A stretch of DNA of 64,000 nucleotides. Origin: JAIBJN01 sp963775625. Its GTDB lineage: Bacteria > Actinomycetota > Thermoleophilia > Gaiellales > Gaiellaceae. Shown piece by piece: positions 24,613 to 33,911 of the stretch (position 1 is its first letter; each line of letters opens with the position of its first letter). The translations under genes were made by a program, and so were the position numbers. The notes under the pieces were generated by a model that was not told the origin of the DNA, made no database searches, and was given only the letters and a program-made list of their open reading frames with translations. Location: contig CAVZJM010000011.1 of NCBI GenBank assembly GCA_963775625.1, positions 62,001 through 126,000 on the forward strand, given 5' to 3'.

Positions 24613-25989
24613 CTAGGGAATCGGCGTCCGCGATTCGGCCTGCGCGGGCGCAGGGACGCGCCGCACACGGTCGCGGAACGCGCGGACGAACCAGACCACG
24701 TCCCCGACGCGCGGAACGAGATCGGCCGGCCGCGCCCGCAAGACGTGGAGGAAGATTCCTCCCATCACCACCCCTGCCGAGAGGTAGGCGAGGGTCGACG
24801 CGAGCGCGGCGCCGAGGCCGCCGTACGGCGGGATCAGCACGATGTCGAGCACGATCGTCATGGCGAAGCCTGCGCCGATGCCGACGCTCTGGAGCGTCGG
24901 CCGGCCCTGGGCTACGAGGGCACTGCCGAAGAGCTTGACCGCGACGACGCCGAGCGCGCCGACCGCGAGAACGCGGAGGTCGTCGGTCGAGCCGCGAAAC
25001 TCTTCGCCGAAGAGGCCGACCGTGAGCAGCGGCGCTGCGGCGATCAGCACGAGCGCAGCGAGGGCGGTGATGAGGGCCGCGGCGCGGAAGATGCGGGACG
25101 CGAGCCCGGCAGCCTCGTCCAGCCGGGCCCGGACGAGGTCGGGGCGCTGGACGGAGGCGAGCGTCGTCGGCAGATACCAGAGCGCCTCGGCCCAGGCGAC
25201 GGCGACGCTGTAGAGGCCGAGCTCACGCGGACCGGCGATCGCACCGAGCAGCCACTGGTCGAGGCGATAGTTTCCGAGCAGCATCGCTCGCCCTCCGTGA
25301 GCCCTCAGCCCGAAGGAGAGACTGCGGCGGGCAAGCGCGGGATCCGGACGGCCGAACCCCCCGAGGCGCCGGGCCACGTACCAGGCGAGGAAGGCAGTGC
25401 TCAGCACCTGGCCCGCGAGCCAGGTCGCCACGGCGGTCTCGACGGACAGAACCCCGAACAGGGCGAGGGTCCCGTTGACGACGACGTTCAAGAGCGGCGG
25501 GAACAGGTAGCCCACGTTCGTGACCGTGAACTTGTAGTCCGCTTCGACGAGGAAGCGCATGAACGGGTAGAGGATCAGCACGGGAACGAAGGCGAGCGTT
25601 GCCCAGAAGAGGGTCGGGTCCGCTTCCCCGCGCACCGCCGGGAACGCTGCGACGACGAGTGCGAGAGCAGCGAGCGACGAAACGCCGAGCAGCAGGGCCA
25701 GGAACACCGAGTTCGTGGCCAGCGACGGTCTCAGCCCGGGCCGCGCGGCGGCGAGGTTCGCGTTCGCCTCCTGGACGCCGAGCGTCGCGAGGTGCGCCAC
25801 GAACCACGAGATCGCCGTCAGGAACGCGACGCTGCCACGGCCCGTCGCGCCGAGCGCACCCGCGACGATCAAGACGTTGATCAGCGAGAGGAGCGCTCCG
25901 GTGAGGTTCGCGCCGTACGTCAGGAACGCAGAGCGCAGGACCGACGGGCGGGCCGCGGCCGTGTCGGAGGTGCCATTCCCCACTATCAT
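24613..25989 (-). CDS. Wzx-like polysaccharide flippase
   Basis: 458 residues with about 12-14 hydrophobic helices. The start (SVLRSAFLTYGANLTGALLS) and repeated patterns such as GVQEANANLAAARPG and YSVAVAWAEALWYLPTTLAS fit the MATE/MOP polysaccharide export family. It would flip lipid-linked repeat units across the membrane. Its start is only 14 bases from the start of the divergent polymerase/ligase gene, so the two probably share control. The C-terminal tail is cytoplasmic and basic. Confidence 0.8.
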   Translation of the reverse strand: MIVGNGTSDTAAARPSVLRSAFLTYGANLTGALLSLINVLIVAGALGATGRGSVAFLTAISWFVAHLATLGVQEANANLAAARPGLRPSLATNSVFLALLLGVSSLAALALVVAAFPAVRGEADPTLFWATLAFVPVLILYPFMRFLVEADYKFTVTNVGYLFPPLLNVVVNGTLALFGVLSVETAVATWLAGQVLSTAFLAWYVARRLGGFGRPDPALARRSLSFGLRAHGGRAMLLGNYRLDQWLLGAIAGPRELGLYSVAVAWAEALWYLPTTLASVQRPDLVRARLDEAAGLASRIFRAAALITALAALVLIAAAPLLTVGLFGEEFRGSTDDLRVLAVGALGVVAVKLFGSALVAQGRPTLQSVGIGAGFAMTIVLDIVLIPPYGGLGAALASTLAYLSAGVVMGGIFLHVLRARPADLVPRVGDVVWFVRAFRDRVRRVPAPAQAESRTPIP

Positions 25990-26003
25990 CGAAGCGTAAC
26001 GCT

Positions 26004-27515
26004 ATGCGGCTACAAATCAGCGGTGTCCTCAACGAGGTGAGCGGGGTGGGCTCCCACGCGCCTGCGCTCGGCCGCTTGACCCGGTCGCCCTGGCTGCCGG
26101 CTCTCGGCTGGGCCGCCATCGCGGCGCTCGTGGCGCTGATCGAGACGGCGGCCACCCTGGTCGACGTCAAGCTCGGGATCGTCGTCGCGGCAGGGTTCGT
26201 CGCCCTCGCCTTGGTTGCTTCGCGGCCGCTCTTGCTCCTGCCCCTCGCCGTCGTCACGGTCAACGCCGAGCACCTGACGTTCAGCGGCCTCGGCATCACT
26301 CGCGCGCTGGCACCGGTCGTTCTCATCGTCACCCTCGCCGAGCTCATGCGCGGCACCGGACGACTTCGAGCCGCCGCACCGCTTTGGTGGGCAGGCGGCT
26401 ATGCGGTGTGGGCGCTGGCGAGCGGGACGTGGACGGTGAGCATGGCAGGCACCCAGTACCTGCTCCAGTCGCTCGCGATCGGGCTCATCTTCATGCTCGC
26501 GTTCGCCGTGCTCCTGAACACGGAGGACGATCTGCGACTCGTGCTCTACGCGTTCGTCGGCGTTACGTCGCTGATGGCGGTGCTCTCCGTGTTCGCGTTC
26601 GCCTGGAATCTCGAGATCCCACACCTGGAGCTGCTGCAGGGTGGACGCTCACAGGGCGGGGTCGGCGACCCGGACTTCTTCGCGGCCATGCAGCTCGTTG
26701 CGATTCCACTCACGCTCGTGCTCGCGAGCGAGACAACGCGCCCCGAGCTCCGCCTGGGGCTCTACGGTGGGCTGCTCGCGATCATCGCCTCCGTCTTCAC
26801 GTCGATGTCCCGAGGCGCGTTCCTCGCCGTGGCCGTCCTCGCCCTCCTCCTCCTCGTCTCGAACCCGGAGAAGATGTTCCGGGCACGGCACGAGAAGGCC
26901 ATCGCGCTCTTCGTCATCGCACTCGGAATGGTCTTCTTCTTCTCCCGCCCGTTCGTGCGAGCCGAGGTCGTCGACCGCGCCACGTCGATCTACGCTCCCG
27001 AGACGCGAGAAGAGGAAACCGGATCCGGGCGCACGAACATCTGGAAGGCCGCCCTGCGAACGTTTGCAGACAACCCGGGAGTCGGCATCGGCTACGGGAG
27101 CTTCATCTATGTGTCAGAGGAGCTCATCCTCCATACGCCGGGCATCGACCTCACCGTCTACGGGGAACGCGGCGAGGGGGACAACTACGTGGCGCACAAC
27201 ACCTACCTCGGAACCATGGCTGAGCTGGGGCTGGTAGGGCTCATCCTCTACCTCGGGGTCGTGATCTCGACCGGGCTGGCGCTGAGGAGGACCGCCGTTC
27301 GAGCTTTCGCCCTCGGCGAGGCCTTCGTCGGACGCGTGGCCCATGCTCTGCTTCTGGGCCTCGCCTCCTGGATGGTCACGTCGTTCTTCCTCAGCGGCGA
27401 GACGGCGAGGATGCTCTGGATCGTCGTCGGCCTGAGCCTCGCGCTCCCCAAGCTTCTCCCGAAGCGCGCGCCGACGGCCGACGTGCAGGGCGAGTACTAC
27501 TTGCGCCGCTCGTAG
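26004..27515 (+). CDS. O-antigen ligase/Wzy-like polymerase
   Basis: 503 residues with around 11 hydrophobic helices and a large external loop (ETREEETGSGRTNIWKAALR, then YVAHNTYLGTMAELG), the Wzy_C pattern of O-antigen ligases and polymerases. H-N-x-Y in this loop is the conserved piece. It would join or polymerise lipid-linked repeat units outside the membrane. The ATG at 26004 is close to the divergent flippase start; a slightly later start is possible. Its end overlaps the beta-helix gene on the other strand by 19 bases. Confidence 0.82.
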   Translation: MRLQISGVLNEVSGVGSHAPALGRLTRSPWLPALGWAAIAALVALIETAATLVDVKLGIVVAAGFVALALVASRPLLLLPLAVVTVNAEHLTFSGLGITRALAPVVLIVTLAELMRGTGRLRAAAPLWWAGGYAVWALASGTWTVSMAGTQYLLQSLAIGLIFMLAFAVLLNTEDDLRLVLYAFVGVTSLMAVLSVFAFAWNLEIPHLELLQGGRSQGGVGDPDFFAAMQLVAIPLTLVLASETTRPELRLGLYGGLLAIIASVFTSMSRGAFLAVAVLALLLLVSNPEKMFRARHEKAIALFVIALGMVFFFSRPFVRAEVVDRATSIYAPETREEETGSGRTNIWKAALRTFADNPGVGIGYGSFIYVSEELILHTPGIDLTVYGERGEGDNYVAHNTYLGTMAELGLVGLILYLGVVISTGLALRRTAVRAFALGEAFVGRVAHALLLGLASWMVTSFFLSGETARMLWIVVGLSLALPKLLPKRAPTADVQGEYYLRRS

Positions 27516-28636
27516 GCGCCGAGGTCGTCGCCGGGGCCCTGCGGCCGCCGGCGGCCGACGATGTCGCGCCCGGGCGCCCAGGCGGCCTGCGCCTCGTCGA
27601 TCGCGGGGCTGCCCCGCCGGAGCGCGAGGTTGCGCTGCGGGTACGAGACGAACCGCGGCGAGCCGCCGAGGTTGCCACTGGTCGAGACGCCGCAGCCCCC
27701 CTCCACCCAACCGCTCCGGTTCCGGTTGAAGAGGTTGCGGGCGATCGTGACGTCGCTCGGGCAGTCGCTGTCCATCGAGACGCCGTAGTTTCGGTTGTGG
27801 GCGAGGATGTTGTTGCGGATCTCGATGTCCGCGACGCCGCCATCGCCGCCGACGACGATCCCGCTCTCGGCGCTGCCGGTGACGGTGTTGTTGACGATGA
27901 CCGAGTGCGAGTTCTCGGGATAGATCTGAATCCCGAAGCCGTGCGGGTGGTCGTAGATGACGTTGTTGGCGACGTAGTGGTCTTCGCCCTCGAGGTAGAT
28001 CCCGTTGCTGTGGCCGTTGTCCCTGGTTCCGTCCCCGTTGTCGTGGATGCGGTTGCGGATGATGTCGAGGTCGTTCGTCGAGGCCTCTGAGAAGATGCCC
28101 TGGTCACGCGAGCGGCGGATGTTGTTCTTGACCAGCTCGACGTGGTGCGCGCTGCTCTCGAAGTACACGTTCGTCGACTCGTGCCCCGCCCCCTGGAGGA
28201 TGAAGCCCCTGATGCGCCAGTACGCAGCGTCGATCTCGAGGGGATACGACCCGCTCTGAATGACGACGTGCGCGCCGGGGTACGCGGCGAGCGTCTTCGG
28301 GTTGCTGGCCGTTCCCGATCGGTTGAAGTCGACGTTCTCGGTGTAGGTGCCGCTGCGAACGAGGGCGCGCTGGTTGTCCCCGAGGTGGCCGACCGCGTAC
28401 TGGATGGTTCGCCAGGGACGCGCCCGCGTCCCCGGGTTCGAGTTGCTTCCGTTCTTCGAGACGAAGAACGTCCTCCCCGTCGAGGACGGGATCCGATGCA
28501 AGCTCACCGCCGCGTCGGCCGCGGCGTGCGCCGGGGGTATCACGGTCGCGTCGTCACGGCACCCGAACGCCAGGAGCGTCCCCCCGATGAGGACCGTGAG
28601 AATGGCGGTGCGGCCCAGCCTCATGAAGCCGGGCAT
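27497..28636 (-). CDS. Right-handed beta-helix lipoprotein
   Basis: 379 residues. A lipobox ends the signal (LTVLIGGTLLAFGC, Cys near residue 26), so it should be lipid-anchored on the outer face. The body is a parallel beta-helix with many N/D/G-rich coils: FFVSKNGSNSNPGTRARPW, HGFGIQIYPENSHSVIVNN, SGIVVGGDGGVADIEIRNN. These folds bind or process polysaccharide. It is more distant from the paralogues at 28706 and 14593 than they are from each other. No lyase residues are evident. Confidence 0.8.
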   Translation of the reverse strand: MPGFMRLGRTAILTVLIGGTLLAFGCRDDATVIPPAHAAADAAVSLHRIPSSTGRTFFVSKNGSNSNPGTRARPWRTIQYAVGHLGDNQRALVRSGTYTENVDFNRSGTASNPKTLAAYPGAHVVIQSGSYPLEIDAAYWRIRGFILQGAGHESTNVYFESSAHHVELVKNNIRRSRDQGIFSEASTNDLDIIRNRIHDNGDGTRDNGHSNGIYLEGEDHYVANNVIYDHPHGFGIQIYPENSHSVIVNNTVTGSAESGIVVGGDGGVADIEIRNNILAHNRNYGVSMDSDCPSDVTIARNLFNRNRSGWVEGGCGVSTSGNLGGSPRFVSYPQRNLALRRGSPAIDEAQAAWAPGRDIVGRRRPQGPGDDLGAYERRK

Positions 28637-28705
28637 GGTACACGGAACGGTGAATCAAAATGTAAGGGCGAGCAACGCGAATCTTTGGGCTGTTCTCCGT
28701 CCTCG

Positions 28706-29821
28706 CTAGCGCTCGTATGCTCCCACGTCGGGGCCGGCGCCCTGCGGCCGGGGGGCGCCCTCGGCGTCCGTGGCCGGCGTCCAGTCGGCGAGCGCCGCGG
28801 CGAGTGCAGGACTGTCCGCGGCCAGGCGGAGGTCGCGCGTCGCGTAGTCGAGAAAGCCCGGGGCGGCGAGGACGTTGCCGCCGGAGGTGTCGATCGCGGC
28901 ACAGCCTGACTGCACTGCCCCGCTCGGGTTCCCGTAGATCAGGTTGTGGTCGACGACCACCCCGCTCGTCGGGCAGGTCGAGTCGCGCTGCAGCCCGTAG
29001 CGGGCGTTGAAGGCGAGGATGTTGTTGCGAACGACGACGTCGGAGACCCCGCCCGAGCCGCCGACGACGATGCCGCTGTGGCCGGAGGCGACGATCGTGT
29101 TGGCGACGATCACCGAGCCGTGGTTGAGGTCGTACACCTGGATCCCGAACCCCTCCGGGTGGTCGGCGATCACGTTGTTGGCGACGTAGTGATCCGTGCC
29201 CTGCAGGTAGATCCCGTGGCTTTGATGCGCGATCCCCCTGCCGTTGTCGTGGATCCAGTTGCCGAGGATCCGGACGTTGGCGCTCTCCTCGGCCGTGTAG
29301 ATCCCCTGATCGGTGCCCAGGCGGATCTCGTTGCCGGAGATCTCGATGTGGTGGCCGTAGACGTCGATGTTGCCGCCGGAGGTGCCCGGGGCCTTCTCGA
29401 CGACGAAGCCGCTCAGGCGGAAGTAGGCGCCGCCGCCGCCGATCACCAGCGGATGGCCGGCGCGCGGGTTGAGGGTTGGCCGCTCCCCCGGATAGGCCTC
29501 CACCGAGATCGGCGCCGACGCCGTCCCGGCTCGCTCGAGCTCGAGATCCTCGACGTAGGTGCCGGCGCGGACGAGCGCCCGCTCCCCGGCCGTCAACGTA
29601 TCGAGCGCCTTCTGAACGGTCCGCCAGGGCGCCGAGAGCGTTCCCGTGCTCGCGTCCGACCCCGTGGGCGAGACGTAGAACGTCCTCCCGGTCGACTCCG
29701 GAAGGCTCTGGGGGAGGCGGGCGGCGGCGGCGCCCGTCACGTTCGATTCTTCGCGACACCCGAACGCAGAGAGGCTCGCGCCGATCAGGACGACGAGAAC
29801 GGTGACGCGGCCCAGCCTCAC
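28706..29821 (-). CDS. Right-handed beta-helix lipoprotein, paralogue
   Basis: 371 residues from the GTG at 29819-29821. The lipobox is LIGASLSAFGC. The beta-helix matches the C-terminal half of the frameshifted gene at 14593-16588 almost residue for residue (VEKAPGTSGGNIDVYGHH, GIYTAEESAN, SGIVVGGSGGVSDVVVRNN), a recent duplication. The N-terminal sandwich and FN3 domain of that gene are absent and replaced by a lipoprotein signal. A surface carbohydrate-binding or processing role in the polysaccharide locus is likely. Confidence 0.8.
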   Translation of the reverse strand: MRLGRVTVLVVLIGASLSAFGCREESNVTGAAAARLPQSLPESTGRTFYVSPTGSDASTGTLSAPWRTVQKALDTLTAGERALVRAGTYVEDLELERAGTASAPISVEAYPGERPTLNPRAGHPLVIGGGGAYFRLSGFVVEKAPGTSGGNIDVYGHHIEISGNEIRLGTDQGIYTAEESANVRILGNWIHDNGRGIAHQSHGIYLQGTDHYVANNVIADHPEGFGIQVYDLNHGSVIVANTIVASGHSGIVVGGSGGVSDVVVRNNILAFNARYGLQRDSTCPTSGVVVDHNLIYGNPSGAVQSGCAAIDTSGGNVLAAPGFLDYATRDLRLAADSPALAAALADWTPATDAEGAPRPQGAGPDVGAYER

Positions 29822-29835
29822 GGACGTAGCGCTCC

Positions 29836-31758
29836 CTAGACGAATCGTAGAGCGGCTGGCTGCGGAGGCGCGTGCGGCCCCGGGCCTTCCGCGTAGCGGT
29901 CGAACCAGAGCGCGAAGGTGAGCAGCGCCCAGATCTTGCGGCTGTTGTCCGCCCGCCTCGCCACGTGGTCGTCGATCAGCCGGCCAGCCGCATCGGGGCG
30001 GAAGAACCCCTGGCGGTGAAGGTTCGCGGGCGAGAGGACCTCCCGCATCAGCGGCTCGAGCTCGCCCCGGAGCCACGCGCCGACCGGGGCCGAGAAGCCG
30101 CGCTTCTTGCCCTCGAGGACCTCCCGGGGGAGCAGGGGCGCAACCGCCCGGCGCAACAGGCGCTTCTTCGCCAGCCCGCGGACCTTCAACCGGCTCGGGA
30201 GCGCGAGGGCCAGCTCGGCGACGACCTGGTCCAGGATCGGGACACGCGCCTCGAGCGAATGCGCCATGCTCGCCCGATCCGTCTTGACGAGCATGTCGTC
30301 GACGAGGAAAACCGCCAGGTCGAGGCCCATGACTCTCGCCAGCTCGTCCGCGCCCTCGGTGGCGGCGTACGGCGGCCCGAGGATCGCGAACGGGTCGAGC
30401 GCGGCCCGACGTTCCGGCCGGAGGAGCGCCGAGCGCTCCGCGGGCGTGAAGACCGACTTCCACGCATAGTGCCGCTCCAGCGGCGAGAGGCGCGCGGCCC
30501 GGGCGAAGCGCTTTGCCCGCCAGTCGAGACTACTGGCCGCGTCCGTGGACGTCGGCAACCGCTCGACGAGCGGGCGGAGGAGCGTCGCCGCGGGCGCCAA
30601 CCGCCGGGCGAGGGCATGGCCGGTGTAGTAGTTGTACCCCCCGAAGAACTCGTCTCCGCCCTCGCCCGAGAGCGCGACCTTGACATGGCGCCGCGCGAGC
30701 TGGGAGACGAGGTAGGTGGGGATCGCCGACGAGTCCGCGAAAGGCTCGTCGAACGTGTCGGCGAGCGATGGAAGCAGCTCGACGACATCCGGATGGACGA
30801 CGAGCTCGTGGTGATCCGTTCCGTAGCGGTCGGCCACGAGGCGGGCAAGACCGCGCTCGTCGAACGCCCGCTCCTCGAAGCCGATCGTGAACGTGCTGAC
30901 GCGCCCGGCGCTCTCGGCGGCGAGCGCGGCGAGCATGCAGGAGTCGATCCCGCCGGAGAGGAGAACGCCTACCGGAACGTCCGCGATCAGGTGGGCGCGC
31001 ACGGAGTCGCGGAGCCGGACCCGGAGCTCTTCGGCGAGCTCGTCCTCCGGCTCCTCTCGAACCGCGCCGGCCTCGACCGGCCGCGGGCTCGCGTAGCGCT
31101 CGACCACCGGCTCGGCGCCGTCGTCCGTGTCCAGGACGAGGACGCTTCCGGGTAGGAGCTTTCGGATCTCGCGGAAGATCGAGAGCGGCGCGGGCACGAA
31201 GCTGAACGCGAGGAACGCCTCCACGGCGTCCTCGTCGATCTCCCGGGAGACGTTCGGCTGGCGGAGGAGCGCCTTCAGCTCCGACGCGAACGAGAACGAG
31301 CCGCTGACGTGACGGTAGTAGAGCGGCTTGATCCCGAAACGGTCACGCGCGAGGACGAGCCGCCGTCGACGGGCGTCCCAGACCGCGATTGCGAACATCC
31401 CGCGGAGCTCCTCCGCGAAGCGCGGACCGCGCTCCTCGTACAGATGCGCGAGCACCTCCGTGTCGCCCTGCGTCCGGAAGCGGTGCCCGGCGGCGACGAG
31501 CCGTGCGCGCAGCTCGTGGAAGTTGTAGATCTCGCCGTTCTGGACGACGACAACCGACCCGTCCTCGTTCGTGAGCGGCTGGTCGCCCGTTTCGAGGTCG
31601 ATGATGGCCAGGCGTCGCGCAGCGATGCCCACACCGCCGTCGAGATGGACGCCGTCGCTGTCGGGACCGCGGTGCACGAGCGACCCGTTCATACCCTCGA
31701 GCACCGTGCGCTCGGCCGCGTCGCCCGTCAGCGAGACGAGGCCGCAGATTCCGCACAT
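29836..31758 (-). CDS. asnB: Asparagine synthetase (glutamine-hydrolysing) family protein
   Basis: 640 residues. Cys2 (MCGICGLVS) is the glutaminase nucleophile; NEDGSVVVVQNGEIYNFHEL and RFGIKPLYY belong to that domain. The synthetase half has SGGIDSCMLAALAAE (ATP pyrophosphatase loop, near residue 267), FDEPFADSSAIPTYLVSQLA and LSGEGGDEFFGGYNYY. It transfers glutamine nitrogen to a carboxylate via an adenylate. Polysaccharide clusters often carry such enzymes to amidate uronic acids or modify sugars, so aspartate need not be the substrate. It diverges from the Wzz/BY-kinase gene. Confidence 0.85.
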   Translation of the reverse strand: MCGICGLVSLTGDAAERTVLEGMNGSLVHRGPDSDGVHLDGGVGIAARRLAIIDLETGDQPLTNEDGSVVVVQNGEIYNFHELRARLVAAGHRFRTQGDTEVLAHLYEERGPRFAEELRGMFAIAVWDARRRRLVLARDRFGIKPLYYRHVSGSFSFASELKALLRQPNVSREIDEDAVEAFLAFSFVPAPLSIFREIRKLLPGSVLVLDTDDGAEPVVERYASPRPVEAGAVREEPEDELAEELRVRLRDSVRAHLIADVPVGVLLSGGIDSCMLAALAAESAGRVSTFTIGFEERAFDERGLARLVADRYGTDHHELVVHPDVVELLPSLADTFDEPFADSSAIPTYLVSQLARRHVKVALSGEGGDEFFGGYNYYTGHALARRLAPAATLLRPLVERLPTSTDAASSLDWRAKRFARAARLSPLERHYAWKSVFTPAERSALLRPERRAALDPFAILGPPYAATEGADELARVMGLDLAVFLVDDMLVKTDRASMAHSLEARVPILDQVVAELALALPSRLKVRGLAKKRLLRRAVAPLLPREVLEGKKRGFSAPVGAWLRGELEPLMREVLSPANLHRQGFFRPDAAGRLIDDHVARRADNSRKIWALLTFALWFDRYAEGPGPHAPPQPAALRFV

Positions 31759-31769
31759 TCGTTGAGAGT

Positions 31770-31796
31770 CTAGGAAAATGGAGTACAGTTTTCTAG
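31770..31796. promoter_or_regulatory. Imperfect palindrome between asnB and the Wzz/BY-kinase gene
   Basis: The 27-base segment CTAGGAAAA-N10-TTTTCTAG is an inverted repeat of eight or nine base pairs in an A/T-rich patch within an 81-base divergent promoter region. It looks like an operator that could serve both genes. No regulator is implied by sequence alone. Confidence 0.45.
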
Positions 31797-31839
31797 CGGC
31801 CCCAGAGCGGCTCCCCTTGGAAGAAGGCGGCGAACCCAC

Positions 31840-33291
31840 ATGACGACAGGTCCCTCGAGGACCCCACCTCCTCACGCTCCCGAGTCGCCCCTGCGCGAAT
31901 ACGTGCAAGGGCTGAGGCGCCAGGCGTGGCTCGTCATCCTGGTCCCGGTCATCTCGATCCTCGCCGCCATCCTCTTCCTCGCCACACGGGAGCCCGTCTA
32001 CAGGGCGTCGACGACGCTGGTCGTCGGGGAGCCTCGCGTCGAGACTGCGCCGGTGCTCGGCAGCTCCTCGACGACGCGGACGCTCACGAACCTGCTCGAG
32101 AGCGATCTCGTCGCTCGAACGGTCATCGAGAATCTCGATCTCGACGTCAGCCAGAAGGCGTTCCTCCAAAAGCTGAGAGTGGACGTGCTCCCCGACACGT
32201 CGGTCCTCGACGTCAGCTACGACGACGCCGACGCCGACGAGGCCCTGGCGGTGATCACCGACATCACGGAGATCTTTACCCGGTCGCTCGGCGGGAGCCT
32301 GGGCGTCAGCGGTGGCGACGAGGACGGCGCCCCGCCTGGCGCGGACTCCTTCGACCTGATCGTGCGAGTCTTCGACGAGCCGCACCTGGAAGACCAGCCG
32401 ATCGGACGTAACTGGGCCGCGACGCTGGCGTTCGTGGGCGCGGTCGGGATCGCGCTCGGGCTCATGCTCGCCATCGCCCGGGAGGCCCTGGACGCGAGCA
32501 TCCGCAAGCGGCAGGACGCCGAGGAGTGGTTCGGCGCGCCCGTCGTCGGGACGATTCCGAAGGGAGCTCATCGAGGCCCGCCCTTTGCCGCGGCCAGGTC
32601 CTACCTGCCGGGCTTCCTCCGCAAGCGGCGAGCTGCAGCCCAGACGGCGTCCGTGGACCTCCTGCGAGCGAGGCTCGAGTTCAGCCAGATCGGCCTCGGC
32701 GGGCCGAGCATCGCTGTCACGAGCGCCCGGGCCGGCGAAGGGAAATCGACGGTGGCCGCAAGCCTCGGAGCTGCGCTGGCGCGCGCGGGCAAGCGCGTCA
32801 TTTGCGTCGATGCGGACGTGCGGCGCCCCGCCCTCTATCGCTACCTCAGCCTGCCGCAGGAGACACCGGGACTGCTCGACGTGGTCAGGGCCGGGGTCGA
32901 CGTCGACGAAGCGCTGCTGACCATCGAGCTCACCCAGAGCTCGCGGAACGGGGCGGCTCCCCCGTCACCGCCCGTCTCGTTCGAGGTACTGCTGGCCGGA
33001 AACTCGAACTCGGGAACCCGGGGCCTTCGGCTCGAGCCGGACGAGATCTCGAAGCTCATCGAGACGCTCCAGGAGCGCGCGGACTACATCATCCTCGACT
33101 CGCCTCCGCTGCTCGTCGCAGACGCGTTTCTGCTCGCGGCCCAGGCGGGCAACGTGCTCATCGTCGCTCGGCACGGGCGGACGACGAAGGACCAGGCCGA
33201 GTCCGTGCGCACGACGCTCGAGGAGCTCGGCGTCCAGCACGTGGGGGTCGTGCTCACCAACGCGCCGCCCGTCGAGACGTACTATCGCTAG
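31840..33291 (+). CDS. Wzz-type chain-length regulator fused to a BY-kinase
   Basis: 483 residues. The N-terminal Wzz domain is bounded by two membrane helices (WLVILVPVISILAAILFLA and WAATLAFVGAVGIALGLMLA near residues 190-215). The cytoplasmic kinase has Walker A SARAGEGKSTVAASL (about 294-305), Walker A' VICVDADVRRP and Walker B YIILDSPPLLVADA. It controls polysaccharide length and assembly through autophosphorylation. Unlike many BY-kinases the C terminus has no long tyrosine cluster; it ends ETYYR with only two tyrosines. It lies just upstream of a PAP2 phosphatase. Confidence 0.87.
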   Translation: MTTGPSRTPPPHAPESPLREYVQGLRRQAWLVILVPVISILAAILFLATREPVYRASTTLVVGEPRVETAPVLGSSSTTRTLTNLLESDLVARTVIENLDLDVSQKAFLQKLRVDVLPDTSVLDVSYDDADADEALAVITDITEIFTRSLGGSLGVSGGDEDGAPPGADSFDLIVRVFDEPHLEDQPIGRNWAATLAFVGAVGIALGLMLAIAREALDASIRKRQDAEEWFGAPVVGTIPKGAHRGPPFAAARSYLPGFLRKRRAAAQTASVDLLRARLEFSQIGLGGPSIAVTSARAGEGKSTVAASLGAALARAGKRVICVDADVRRPALYRYLSLPQETPGLLDVVRAGVDVDEALLTIELTQSSRNGAAPPSPPVSFEVLLAGNSNSGTRGLRLEPDEISKLIETLQERADYIILDSPPLLVADAFLLAAQAGNVLIVARHGRTTKDQAESVRTTLEELGVQHVGVVLTNAPPVETYYR

Positions 33292-33305
33292 CGCGTAGGT
33301 GCAGG

Positions 33306-33911
33306 GTGTGCTTGTGGCGCCTCAGCTCCCGGTGGCCGTCCCTCCTCGCTGTCGCCGTTCCTCTCCTCGCGTTCGTCCTCCTTGCGCTCCGCGTGCCGCA
33401 AGCCGGGCCGCTTGCCTGGGACACGACGGTCGCCGACGCCGTCGCCACCCTGGCTCCGGTCTCGTCGTCGAGCGTCCATCTCGATCCGTACATTCAGGGG
33501 CTCACCGTCGGGGTCGCCCTCGTCACCGTCCTCGTCGCCCTCGTGCTGCTCGCCAGGCGGCAGACGCGGGCGGCGGTCTTCCTCCTGGCCGCGGTCGGCG
33601 GGTCTGTCCTCCTGAGCGCGCTCGCGAAGGAGATCGTCAGACGCGAATCGATCGAGGGCCCGACGGGCGAGTACTCGTTCCCGAGCGGGAGCGCCGCGTG
33701 GTCGCTGGCGACACTCCTCGCGCTTCTTCTCCTAGCTCCGCCAGGGTGGCCCCGCCGCATGGTCGGGCTCGCAGGGCTGGCGTTCGTGCTGGGGTACGCG
33801 GCCGTGATCACGTTCGAGGAGTGGCACTATCCCTCCGACCTCGTCGGGTCCTGGTGCCTCGCAGGCGCGTGGGTGGCGGCCCTCACCCTCGTCTTGTTCC
33901 GTCGAGGATGA
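33306..33911 (+). CDS. PAP2-type membrane phosphatase, active-site variant
   Basis: 201 residues with five or six membrane helices. PAP2 motifs can be followed (KEIVRRESIEGP, EYSFPSGSAAWSLA, EEWHYPSDLVGS), but the usual P-S-G-H reads P-S-G-S, so the acid-base histidine is missing while the nucleophilic histidine in WHYPSD remains. Family members dephosphorylate undecaprenyl or other lipid phosphates; this one may be slow or non-enzymatic. GTG at 33306 is 14 bases after the BY-kinase. Its end overlaps the convergent glycosyltransferase by 29 bases. Confidence 0.78.
   Translation: MCLWRLSSRWPSLLAVAVPLLAFVLLALRVPQAGPLAWDTTVADAVATLAPVSSSSVHLDPYIQGLTVGVALVTVLVALVLLARRQTRAAVFLLAAVGGSVLLSALAKEIVRRESIEGPTGEYSFPSGSAAWSLATLLALLLLAPPGWPRRMVGLAGLAFVLGYAAVITFEEWHYPSDLVGSWCLAGAWVAALTLVLFRRG

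Noticed and set aside
24550..26040. Long open frame opposite the flippase
   Set aside because: Charged low-complexity translation with no family text; antisense of a well-supported membrane protein.
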